Part shown: piece after piece, positions 19,501-28,264 of the stretch
How positions within the stretch are numbered: position 1 is the stretch's first letter
How the letters are laid out: each line of letters opens with the position of its first letter
Assembly: GCA_029227635.1 (NCBI GenBank)
Contig: JAQYAH010000043.1
Location: 1 to 64,000 of the forward strand
Source of the DNA: Clostridiales bacterium
GTDB lineage: Bacteria; Bacillota; Clostridia; Lachnospirales; Lachnospiraceae
Reading direction: 5' to 3'
DNA length: 64,000 bases
Position numbers and translations under genes: made by a program
Notes under the pieces: model-generated
Database searches by the model: none
What the model saw: only the letters and a program-made list of their open reading frames with translations
Told to the model about the DNA's origin: nothing

Positions 19501-20379
19501 CTAGAATGTAAGGGAGAATACCTCTGTATCGAGAATGTTGTCGAAAGTCTCCCAGTTAAAGATGTGGAATGAGAATTCCGCACTCTCAATAGTGTCGATG
19601 CTTTTTTCCTCCAGGTCTGTGTCAAAGAACTGAATTGCAGTCACTGCTTTTTTGCCTACTACCACATCCTGTGACATTGATGAATCAACCATGTAGCCAT
19701 TGACTGAAACGTTGTCAGCCTGAACGACGATGTCCTGAGAAGAGTTGTTCTCAATGTAGAGCAGGACTCCGGGGCCCCAGAAGGAGTCACTCTCAGATAA
19801 GCCCTTGCAGATAATGCGAATTCCGTTGTTGTCCACAAGCACCTCGCCAGAATCGTCGTACTCCTGAGTGTAGCTGTCCGCTGCCGAAGTCCCAACTGTG
19901 CAAATCTCTGTGTTAAAGATCTCTTCATAGCTGTCTCCGTTGAGGATTGCAAAGCCGAATTCCATGCTGGCGATAGTGTCAATTCCGCATTCCTCAAGAG
20001 ATGCTGAGTCAAAGATGAGAGATTCATTAGCTTTTTTGCCGGCTGCTACGTCTACAGAAAAAAGAGTTGTAACCATGTAGCCATTGACTGAGGCATCTCT
20101 GGTCTGAACCACAATGTTCTGATCGGTATTGTTCTCAATGTTAAGCTTTAGTTCGGGACCGAACATATCTTCTCCGAATCCGGTGGCGGTGATCTTCACG
20201 TTGTTACCCTCGTAAAGAACCTGCTCCTCCACCGTCACAGATGAGTTGTCCGCAGTTTCCTTTTTGTCTTTCTTAGCCTCCTTGGTCTTGCCGGAATCGG
20301 AAGATCCGCTTCCCAGTGCCAGTGCTGCAAAAAGAGCAAGGCATAGAAAGACTGCCGTCAGTTTTTTGAAGTTTTTCAT
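19501..20379 (-). CDS. Secreted protein with two tandem homologous domains
   Basis: Signal peptide 'MKNFKKLTAVFLCLALFAALALGSGSSDSG'; two copies of a ~110-aa unit ('IENNTDQNIVVQTRDASVNGYMV' / 'IENNSSQDIVVQADNVSVNGYMV'). Confidence 0.85.
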   Translation of the reverse strand: MKNFKKLTAVFLCLALFAALALGSGSSDSGKTKEAKKDKKETADNSSVTVEEQVLYEGNNVKITATGFGEDMFGPELKLNIENNTDQNIVVQTRDASVNGYMVTTLFSVDVAAGKKANESLIFDSASLEECGIDTIASMEFGFAILNGDSYEEIFNTEICTVGTSAADSYTQEYDDSGEVLVDNNGIRIICKGLSESDSFWGPGVLLYIENNSSQDIVVQADNVSVNGYMVDSSMSQDVVVGKKAVTAIQFFDTDLEEKSIDTIESAEFSFHIFNWETFDNILDTEVFSLTF

Positions 20380-20383
20380 AATA

Positions 20384-20803
20384 CTATTTCCTCCTCAAGT
20401 ATCTTTTTATTACCAAAACAGCTGCACCGGCCGCCGCTGCCGAGACTGCAATATCCACCGGATCAAAAGTTCCTGCTGCAAAAGAAGTCAGCTGGAGCAA
20501 TTCAAGTCCCGCGAAAAAGCAGACTGCGATCACCGCCGCCACCGTCGCCGATTTGTTTTCCAAAACAATGTAAAGTTCAAAAACCAGCGCATAAGTCCAG
20601 AACATGTCCGGACCGTAATATCTGATCAATCTGAACACTGAGGAAAAGCCTTCAATTTCCATGTGGAATCCTGTCCCAAGGAGCAGGTCCAGCTTTTTTA
20701 CAAAATCCACCTCCGGTGAGAAAACGTAGTAAAAGCCTCCCCCCGCCAAAAGTGGAATCACCGTATTCAGAAGCAAAAAAGCTTTATCCTTCGAAATTCT
20801 CAA
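20384..20803 (-). CDS. Small multi-TM protein, VanZ-like
   Basis: Hydrophobic segments and 'AVCFFAGLELLQLTSFAAGTFDPVDIAVSAAAA', resembling the VanZ family ending. Confidence 0.6.
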   Translation of the reverse strand: MRISKDKAFLLLNTVIPLLAGGGFYYVFSPEVDFVKKLDLLLGTGFHMEIEGFSSVFRLIRYYGPDMFWTYALVFELYIVLENKSATVAAVIAVCFFAGLELLQLTSFAAGTFDPVDIAVSAAAAGAAVLVIKRYLRRK

Positions 20804-21261
20804 TTCTGCACCCCACTGGACCTCAGGGGTTCGAAACCGTTCTTTTTCAAAAGCTCATTTACCTCGATAATGCTTCCGGGCCGCTCGTTAAAAGCAATCA
20901 TGATGAGGGCATCTCTGGGAGTCTTAGCGTAAAGCTCCGGGAGTTTGCTTTTTCTTAAGGCTTTCTGGGTCTCCTCGAGAGTGAGGGTCGCCCCGTAGCA
21001 GATTCTTAAAATAACATCCCTCTGCCTGGTTTTTTTCTCTCCCGAGAGTAGCTTATAGCCGTAGCGCTCAGGAATATCCGCCTTTAGGAAAACCAGCTGC
21101 TGGGTCATGCCTCTTTGATAGATGATCTCCCTCACATAGTCCCCGAAGCTCTCCGTTTCCCCGTTAAGGCTATCCTTATTGTCATCAATAAATTTCTGAA
21201 AATCTGCAGTGTGGGTCTTACCCAGTGCATCCGTCAATTCCTTTGTGCTTTTCTCACTCAT
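20800..21261 (-). CDS. Putative HTH/XRE-like protein
   Basis: 'FGDYVREIIYQRGMTQQLVFLKADIPERYGYKLLSGEKKTRQRDVILRICYGATLTLEETQKALRKS' has an XRE-like helical pattern; divergent from the Ser/Thr kinase. Confidence 0.65.
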   Translation of the reverse strand: MSEKSTKELTDALGKTHTADFQKFIDDNKDSLNGETESFGDYVREIIYQRGMTQQLVFLKADIPERYGYKLLSGEKKTRQRDVILRICYGATLTLEETQKALRKSKLPELYAKTPRDALIMIAFNERPGSIIEVNELLKKNGFEPLRSSGVQN

Positions 21262-21319
21262 TGTTGGCTCCTATCTGATATAATCAAAACATACAATCTA
21301 AAATGAAAGGAATCATGAA

Positions 21320-22393
21320 GTGGATATCTCCAAACGCCTCGCGATTTCATATTACAAATCTATAGCTCCGATCAACGAAGCTCACAAAGTCTTTCTGGTA
21401 CAGCATCTGGAAACGAAAAAGATCTGCATCAGAAAAACTTTGGAAATTTACAACATAGATGTTTACAGACAGCTGTATCAAACTCCCGTCCGGGGAATCC
21501 CCACAATCCTCCAGTACTGCGAGGACGAAGGTCAGCTGATAGTGATAGAGGAATATGTGTCCGGAAACACTCTGAGAGAGCGGATTCAGCAAGGTTCCCT
21601 GAATGTCAACCTGATTCTCGGACTGATCCTTGACCTCTGCGATATCCTGGGTCAGCTTCACACCATGAAACCGGCTATTGTACACCGGGATATAAAGCCT
21701 TCCAATGTCATGGTGACCAGCTACGACAGGGCTGTTCTTCTGGATTTCAATGTTGCTAAAAACACCCACCCCGAATCCACCGAGGATACTGTCCTCCTGG
21801 GAAGTCAAGGTTATGCTGCACCTGAACAGTACGGCTTCGGCGCCTCCTCCCCGCAGACGGACATCTATTCTCTGGGTATAATGCTACGGGAGATGCTGGA
21901 ATCCATCAACTACACTGACCCGTTCTTTGAGTCCGTGATCAGGAAATGTACCCAGCTTGAACCTTCAAAACGCTACGGTAATATTTTCGAGTTGAAGGAT
22001 ACTATCCTCAAGCAGATTTCTCCGATTAAAGCAACTGCCACGGGGAAACCAGACAAATTGAGCTTTGCCCTTCCGGGCTTTCGCTCCGGTCTCACCTGGA
22101 GGACTCTCATTGCCGTTCCCTGCTATCTGTTTATTGCCTGGGTCTGCCTGACTCTCCAGGTCAACGGTGCCTACGGGTTGAATCTTTGGGTTCAGCGGAT
22201 CTTTTCCCTGGCAATTGCCCTGTTCAATGTATTTGGAATCTTTAATTACCTGGACGTTCAATCCATGATGCCTTTGTGCAAAAGCCGCAACCCTGTCATA
22301 AGGATTCTGGGAATCATTATCCTCAATGCAGCTGTAAGCTTTATTATGCTGATGATACTTACGCTTCTGGTGTTCCTCATGGAATCAGCTTAA
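21320..22393 (+). CDS. Serine/threonine protein kinase with C-terminal TM segments
   Basis: 'IVHRDIKPSNVMV', 'LLDFNVAK', 'GSQGYAAPEQYGFGASSPQTDIYSLGIML'; GTG start with upstream aaagga. Confidence 0.92.
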   Translation: MDISKRLAISYYKSIAPINEAHKVFLVQHLETKKICIRKTLEIYNIDVYRQLYQTPVRGIPTILQYCEDEGQLIVIEEYVSGNTLRERIQQGSLNVNLILGLILDLCDILGQLHTMKPAIVHRDIKPSNVMVTSYDRAVLLDFNVAKNTHPESTEDTVLLGSQGYAAPEQYGFGASSPQTDIYSLGIMLREMLESINYTDPFFESVIRKCTQLEPSKRYGNIFELKDTILKQISPIKATATGKPDKLSFALPGFRSGLTWRTLIAVPCYLFIAWVCLTLQVNGAYGLNLWVQRIFSLAIALFNVFGIFNYLDVQSMMPLCKSRNPVIRILGIIILNAAVSFIMLMILTLLVFLMESA

Positions 22394-22493
22394 GTATAAT
22401 AACACACAAAAAAACAGACCGTTGCCACCTTAGAGGTGGAAATCTTAGCCTGCTCAAATATTTGTTAATGAATAAAAAAGAAAGGAGCCAGAT

Positions 22494-22691
22494 ATGGCTG
22501 ATGTAATCGTTTTTGTCCTCCTTGTTCTGGTCATAGGAAGTGCCTGCCTCAGCATATATGTAAACCATAAAAAAGGCAGGAAATGCCTGGGCTGCCCTTC
22601 GGCCTCCTCCTGCAGTTCCTGCTCCGGTTCATGTGTGGGTAAGAATTGCTCTGATTTCAAAAAACCAAAGACACCCTCCTCAGATAAATAA
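22494..22691 (+). CDS. FeoB-associated Cys-rich membrane protein family
   Basis: Single TM followed by 'KCLGCPSASSCSSCSGSCVGKNC'. Confidence 0.8.
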   Translation: MADVIVFVLLVLVIGSACLSIYVNHKKGRKCLGCPSASSCSSCSGSCVGKNCSDFKKPKTPSSDK

Positions 22692-22693
22692 CT

Positions 22694-23230
22694 TTATCTC
22701 ACAAGTTCATAAACCTCTTTAAGAGCTTTATCCTTTCCGTTTACAGATTTGGCATCATTCACATCTCCGCAGACTACGGTCCCCTTAAGGGAACACTTGT
22801 CAAAACAGTAAATCCAGCCTTCAAGACCGCTGATAGCCCTGTCAAAAGTGTGTTCATCTGTGTCTGCCGCTGAAGCGATAAAATAAATATCTCTGAAGTT
22901 GTAATCCCCACCGTAAAGCGGATTACTTCTGTCCAGCAATGTCTTCATCTGGCCGCTCATCTCATAATAATAGATGGGGGTTGCAAAAACCACCGCTTCT
23001 GCTTCCCTTATCTTGCCTATTACCTCCGCCCCGTCATCCTTAAGCACACAGGGCATTCCTTTATGGCAGGTAAGGCAGCCGATACAGTTTCTGATCTCCT
23101 TATCTTTAAGGGAAACATATTCCACTTCAAGTCCGGCATCTGCTGCACCTCTTGCACACTCTCGGGCAAGGATCTCTGAGTTACTACCTCCTCTGAGGCT
23201 TGTAGAAATAACAAGAACTTTCTTAGCCAT
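22694..23230 (-). CDS. Flavodoxin family protein / NADPH-dependent FMN reductase
   Basis: 'KKVLVISTSLRGGSNSEILARECARGA', 'CIGCLTCHKGMPCVLKDD', 'ATPIYYYEMSGQMKTLLDR'; start at MAKKVL. Confidence 0.92.
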   Translation of the reverse strand: MAKKVLVISTSLRGGSNSEILARECARGAADAGLEVEYVSLKDKEIRNCIGCLTCHKGMPCVLKDDGAEVIGKIREAEAVVFATPIYYYEMSGQMKTLLDRSNPLYGGDYNFRDIYFIASAADTDEHTFDRAISGLEGWIYCFDKCSLKGTVVCGDVNDAKSVNGKDKALKEVYELVR

Positions 23231-23253
23231 TACTGCTCCTCTCCGATAATCTC

Positions 23254-24591
23254 TTATCCAATACAATCTTCTTCCATTCTTTTACGAAGGATTATGAGAC
23301 AGATTGTCTCAAAAATCAGCTGACAACTCCATCCAACAAGGCATCCGTAGGCTTCACCGGTAATGCCTATCCTTGGAACCCAAAGTGTTACACAAAATGC
23401 CCTGATACTGATCTGCATAACCGTAGCCACAAGAACGATGGACATGCGCCCCATTCCTCTGAAAAATCCCTGTATCGCATTATTTACACAGGCCAGGATA
23501 AACACCCAAGCCTTAACACTCAGGTAGGTCACTCCCATGAGCACCATCTGAGAATACTTCCCCGGACAAAGAAGTCTTACTATCGGCTCCTTAAACATAA
23601 GAGTCAACCCGCATATAACGGGGTAGTAACAGATTGCTATTACGAGACCCCATTTAAAAGAAGCCCACACTCTGTCCGAATTCCTTGCACCCCTGTTCTG
23701 GGCAGTGCAGGTCATTGTTCCGCTGCCCATACTCTGAGCCGGAATACAGGCAAAATCATCCACCCTGCAAACCGCGTTGAAAGCTCCTATGGCAATGGTT
23801 CCCTGAGCATTGATCACACTCTGGATCACCACCTTACCAATAGGCTGAGCTGCCTGCTGTAATGCCGTCAAGGCTCCGCTCTGAGCCGTTTCCAAAAGGA
23901 GTTTCCGGTCCACCACGACCTCTCCTAAGGAAAGCCTTAGCACCGTGACCTTATTTCGAATTCTAATACTGCAGAGAACAACTGACATCCCCTGAGAGCA
24001 CACTGTAGCCACTGCGGCTCCGGTCACGCCAAAGCCAAGCACCCCCACAAAAAGCAGGTCCAATAAGACATTCAGACCACAGGAAATTCCAAGAAAAACT
24101 GTTGGTGTTTTTGAATCCCCGATGGATCTCATGGCATGACTAAGAATATTAAACTGAAAACTGAAGAGAAAGCCAACAAAAATAATCCTTAAATATCTCA
24201 CCGCCATGGGCATGATTTCTACCGGAGTATTGATTAGTCTGAGTATATGGCCGGCAGATAAGATCCCCACCCCAAAAGTCATCAGTGACAGGATTGTTCC
24301 CATAACCAGTGTAGTGCAAAACTCTCTTCTGAGACCTTCCAGGTCCCCTCCACCGTATAGCCGACTCATAATGACTCCTGCCCCTATTCCGATACCGGAG
24401 GCCCCAAGAATCATTATGGTCATGACCGGATTAGAGGTGCTGACTGCCGCCAGTGCATTCTTTCCAAGGATCTTACCGATAATCACCGAATCCGCAGCAT
24501 TGTAAGTTAGCTGCATGATGTTTCCCAGAATCATGGGAATCGCATATCTTATCAAATGACAGGCAATGCTGCCTTTGGTCATGTCCTGCAT
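23254..24591 (-). CDS. MATE family efflux transporter
   Basis: ~12 TM, 'ADSVIIGKILGKNALAAVSTSNPV' MATE signature; likely start at MQDMTK. Confidence 0.94.
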   Translation of the reverse strand: MQDMTKGSIACHLIRYAIPMILGNIMQLTYNAADSVIIGKILGKNALAAVSTSNPVMTIMILGASGIGIGAGVIMSRLYGGGDLEGLRREFCTTLVMGTILSLMTFGVGILSAGHILRLINTPVEIMPMAVRYLRIIFVGFLFSFQFNILSHAMRSIGDSKTPTVFLGISCGLNVLLDLLFVGVLGFGVTGAAVATVCSQGMSVVLCSIRIRNKVTVLRLSLGEVVVDRKLLLETAQSGALTALQQAAQPIGKVVIQSVINAQGTIAIGAFNAVCRVDDFACIPAQSMGSGTMTCTAQNRGARNSDRVWASFKWGLVIAICYYPVICGLTLMFKEPIVRLLCPGKYSQMVLMGVTYLSVKAWVFILACVNNAIQGFFRGMGRMSIVLVATVMQISIRAFCVTLWVPRIGITGEAYGCLVGWSCQLIFETICLIILRKRMEEDCIG

Positions 24592-24660
24592 TAATACGTT
24601 TCCTTCGTAAGAAAAGATGTGCCCCGGCACATCCAAAACTTTATTACGGCAGGACCGGAA

Positions 24661-24921
24661 TCATCCTTCGATCCTGCCGTTCACTATTAGTTGCTGCTTA
24701 TCACTTCGGGAGAGCTGCTTTATGGCATACTCCCGACTCATGGCTTCCTCCCGGGTCTCAAAACACTCATAGTATCTTAGTACTACCGGTCTGCGGCTTC
24801 TGGTATATCTTGCACCCTTGCCGCTGTTATGTACCCTGAGTCGATTTTCCAGGTCATTTGTCCATCCGGTGTAGTAAGTTCCGTCACTGCACTCCAGGAT
24901 GTAGACATAGTTACTCCCCAT
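24661..24921 (-). CDS. GIY-YIG nuclease family protein (UPF0213/YhbQ-like)
   Basis: 'YVYILECSDGTYYTGWTNDLENRLRVHNSGKGARYTRSRRPVVLRYYE'; start at MGSNYV. Confidence 0.93.
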   Translation of the reverse strand: MGSNYVYILECSDGTYYTGWTNDLENRLRVHNSGKGARYTRSRRPVVLRYYECFETREEAMSREYAIKQLSRSDKQQLIVNGRIEG

Positions 24922-24922
24922 A

Positions 24923-25660
24923 TTACTTATCTTCAGTGGCGGATTCAAACTCCACAAACAGTTCCTCAATCCTTGTGAGCAGGCAATCTACCGAGCCATA
25001 GTAGGAATCGGAGCGTGCCGGATCTTTGATTCCGGCCTTAATATCCTCCAGACCTTTCCTTATGTTGTCTATCCTTCCCTCGCCATTCTTGCAAAGAAAT
25101 TTACGGCACCTCTCGTTCTCATTGGCGGTGAGTTTCTTCATGGGAATCTCAACGCTGGGCTTCTCTCCGATAAACCTGTAAGTAATGGTGGGAGAAGCAT
25201 GATTAAAAAGCTCCTGAAGATAATAGATATCTCCGGTCTCATTGTAATAATTCCAGGCAAAAGTCTTGCGCATGGTCTGTGCTCCGATAGAGCTTATTCC
25301 TATGGAGATGCTGGCCGACTTCATTGCTCTGTAGGCTTGTTCTCTGGTAAGCTGTGAATCCGGTCTGTGTCCATGGAAAACATAATCCTCGTCATTGAGA
25401 TTTGCCGTGTATTCAGAAATATCCTTCCTGAGGTAATCTGGTATCTCAAAAGTTCTCTCCGTCTGTCTGACTCCGATCTTCACCAAGAGAGACTTCTTGC
25501 CTCTGAGATCCTTAACTTTGTACTTGAGGATCTCCTGAAGCTGAAGGCCGGTTCCAACTCCGATCTCAAACATAATGTAGTATTTGGGATCTGCCTTCTT
25601 GAGTGCCTGCTTGAAGCTTTCCAGTGTTTCCTTGTCTTTAATAGGTGCTACCCAGTTCAT
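24923..25660 (-). CDS. Tyrosine recombinase/integrase-fold protein with degenerate active site
   Basis: 'GTGLQLQEILKYKVKDL', 'GAQTMRKTFAWNYYNETGDIYYLQELFNHASPTITYRFIG' aligns with phage-integrase motifs. Confidence 0.88.
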   Translation of the reverse strand: MNWVAPIKDKETLESFKQALKKADPKYYIMFEIGVGTGLQLQEILKYKVKDLRGKKSLLVKIGVRQTERTFEIPDYLRKDISEYTANLNDEDYVFHGHRPDSQLTREQAYRAMKSASISIGISSIGAQTMRKTFAWNYYNETGDIYYLQELFNHASPTITYRFIGEKPSVEIPMKKLTANENERCRKFLCKNGEGRIDNIRKGLEDIKAGIKDPARSDSYYGSVDCLLTRIEELFVEFESATEDK

Positions 25661-25672
25661 GACCCTACTCCT

Positions 25673-27178
25673 TTACTTGTTATGAATATTCATCATATTG
25701 CCTTCAGTCTTAAGAACTGCCGTCTTGCCCTCGGCAGCCTCCTCCGATGTCTCCATATTCGGTCCCGCTCCGGAATTAATTTCGGGATCATCGGTTTCTC
25801 CTCCTGAAACACCTTTCCCTTCCTTCCCGGATCTGTTCCTTCGCCTTCTCACTGAGATCACGATAAAAGTCAGTATCAGTATAAGAAGAACTCCCCCTGC
25901 CAGGACATAAGGAAGCATTTCCATACCGACGGTGCGCTTCCCACTCTCCTTAACAATGGAAGGAACATTCAAGGGAGTCTCATCCTTAATGAGTTTATCG
26001 TCGACCTCTTTGATATAGGCAAGTTTATAGTTGACGCTGCAATGTCCCAGATCTATTCCTCCGTAAGCGAATCCTACAGAACCGGAATTGCAGCTGACGA
26101 CCTCATCAATGACCTCAACGGTCTCTATCTTATCCCGCTCAAAAGAGTTAGGAACACTAATAAGTGTATCGTCCTTAACATTGATGATCTTACGGTCATC
26201 AATGAGCTCCGAGGCAGGTACGTTAGAGAAATTCTCGAAACAATAATCAAACAATCCCCTTGTGGCATCATATACTGCAGTCCCTGCCCCCTGAAGGGTC
26301 ACGCAGACCAGACGGTGTCCGTCCTTCTCCGCATAAGTCACAAGGGTGGTCCGGGCCTGATCCGTGAACCCGGTCTTACCTCCGGTACAGTACGGATAGT
26401 AGTACTTGTTGTCCGGGTCCTCCTTGAACATCTTGTGCTTATTGTTGATAACCCAGTCGTCTTCCGGGTTCATCTCTGTAAGCGGCCGGCGATAGGTCTG
26501 AAGATTACAAAAGGACCTGAACCACTCATTGTTATAGGCCGCGGTAGCAATAAGTGCCATGTCATAGGCACTGACATAGTGCTCAAGATCATGAAGCCCG
26601 TGAGGATTGGCAAAATGGGAATCAAGGCACCCCAACTCCTGTGCCTTGTCATTCATCATTTGAATAAAAGTGGCATAATCGCCCCCGCCCACACTCTCTG
26701 CAATGGCGTAGGCGCACTCATTAGCTGAAGCCGACATTAGACATCTAAGCGCAGTGTCAAGATTGATCACTTCCCCCTCATGCATGCCCACGTTAGCACT
26801 TCCGGGTTCTATATTGTATACCGCATCATGGGAAAAAGGAACTGCCTGGTTAGGATCTCCGTTCTCCACCGCAACCAGTGCCGTCATAACCTTGGTGATG
26901 CTGGCCGGATAATGAGCTTCATGGATGTTCTTACCATAGAGCACCGCCCCGGTATCCATATCCATAATAATTGCAGCTCTGGGCTGAACATCCGGTCCCA
27001 CAGGCCAGCCCTCAAACTCATCCCATAAAAAAGTTGAAGGGCTGTCCTCCGGTATAGTCAACGGAGCCGGGATGGCATCCTCGTCTGCAAAAGCCCTGCT
27101 TCCTCCGGCTATGACCAAAACGCTAATAATAAGGAAAAAAGCTATGAACTTTCTTAATCTATCATCGCCTCTATGCAT
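25673..27178 (-). CDS. D-alanyl-D-alanine carboxypeptidase (S11), C-terminal TM
   Basis: SxxK 'PASITKVMTAL', SxN 'SANECAYAIAE', KTG 'TGGKTGFT'. Confidence 0.95.
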   Translation of the reverse strand: MHRGDDRLRKFIAFFLIISVLVIAGGSRAFADEDAIPAPLTIPEDSPSTFLWDEFEGWPVGPDVQPRAAIIMDMDTGAVLYGKNIHEAHYPASITKVMTALVAVENGDPNQAVPFSHDAVYNIEPGSANVGMHEGEVINLDTALRCLMSASANECAYAIAESVGGGDYATFIQMMNDKAQELGCLDSHFANPHGLHDLEHYVSAYDMALIATAAYNNEWFRSFCNLQTYRRPLTEMNPEDDWVINNKHKMFKEDPDNKYYYPYCTGGKTGFTDQARTTLVTYAEKDGHRLVCVTLQGAGTAVYDATRGLFDYCFENFSNVPASELIDDRKIINVKDDTLISVPNSFERDKIETVEVIDEVVSCNSGSVGFAYGGIDLGHCSVNYKLAYIKEVDDKLIKDETPLNVPSIVKESGKRTVGMEMLPYVLAGGVLLILILTFIVISVRRRRNRSGKEGKGVSGGETDDPEINSGAGPNMETSEEAAEGKTAVLKTEGNMMNIHNK

Positions 27179-27304
27179 TACATATACCTCACGTAAATGA
27201 ATTATAATCTATATGTGACATTTATGCAAGCAAAAAGATAATTACCACCCCTTGTCCTTGACATTTACATCCTATTCTCTATAATATACAAAAGAGGTAG
27301 AGTA

Positions 27305-28222
27305 ATGAAAAATACTGAATTTATGGGCATTCTCCAGAGTGTTACATGCGGAGAGCCCGCGTATTTAATCAGAGAATTTGACGGTCACCGATTCGTAAGA
27401 AAATTTCTTCCCAAATCAAGACTTATCATACTTGGAGGAGGGCATGTTGCCGAGCCCGTTTCACATATTGCATCGGCACTTGAGTTCGATGTGACCGTAG
27501 TGGATGATCGACCTTCTTTTGCCAACTCGGCAAGATTTCCGGATGCTTCTGAAGTCATATGCGACAACTTTATCAGTGCAATTGACAGGCTTTGCCTGCG
27601 CTCCAATGATTATGTGGTGGTAGTCACAAGGGGACACCGCTACGACGCGGACTGCCTTCGCAGAATACTCAAAGGCACTATTCCGGGATACATCGGTATG
27701 ATGGGTTCCAAACGCCGGGTGATCGAGCTTTTGAAGATGCTTGAGAGTGAAGGTTACGATCGAAAGATCCTCGATACCATACACACCCCCATCGGAGTCA
27801 GCATTCATGCGGTGACTCCCGCGGAGATTGCTGTTTCTATCTGCGGAGAACTGATTTCAGAAAGATTTCTTCTTGCCAAAGCAGATCCTTTCCAGACAAT
27901 GGAACAGACGGTAGTGGATATGCCCACTCTCTCATATCTTGCGGAGAACGAAGACGATAAGGCTCTAATGATGGTGGTGACAAGAAGCGGATCCATCCCC
28001 ACAAGGCCCGGTGCCATCATGACCATAGACCGAATGGGTATAACCCACGGCACCATTGGCGGAGGCTGTGCAGAGAGCGAGATAATGGGAGAAGCCCGGC
28101 ATCTCATAGGCACCGGAAGAAGCAAGCTTGTGGAGATAGATATGAGCAATGACGTTGCCGGAGACGAAGGCATGGTCTGCGGCGGTAGAATGCAGGTTCT
28201 CATTCAGGATATCAGTCAATAA
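27305..28222 (+). CDS. XdhC/CoxI family protein with inverted domain order
   Basis: Rossmann 'LIILGGGHVAEPVSHIASALEFDVTVVDDRPSFAN' is N-terminal; 'RSGSIPTRPGAIMTI...GTIGGGCAESEIM...GMVCGGRMQVLI' is C-terminal. Confidence 0.88.
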   Translation: MKNTEFMGILQSVTCGEPAYLIREFDGHRFVRKFLPKSRLIILGGGHVAEPVSHIASALEFDVTVVDDRPSFANSARFPDASEVICDNFISAIDRLCLRSNDYVVVVTRGHRYDADCLRRILKGTIPGYIGMMGSKRRVIELLKMLESEGYDRKILDTIHTPIGVSIHAVTPAEIAVSICGELISERFLLAKADPFQTMEQTVVDMPTLSYLAENEDDKALMMVVTRSGSIPTRPGAIMTIDRMGITHGTIGGGCAESEIMGEARHLIGTGRSKLVEIDMSNDVAGDEGMVCGGRMQVLIQDISQ

Positions 28223-28264
28223 AATCAATTATTTATATACTCAGGAAAATGAAAGGTGAATATC

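Noticed and set aside
22425-22439. CCACCT-TAG-AGGTGG hairpin after the kinase gene as a terminator
   Set aside because: Short stem and no T run; not convincing
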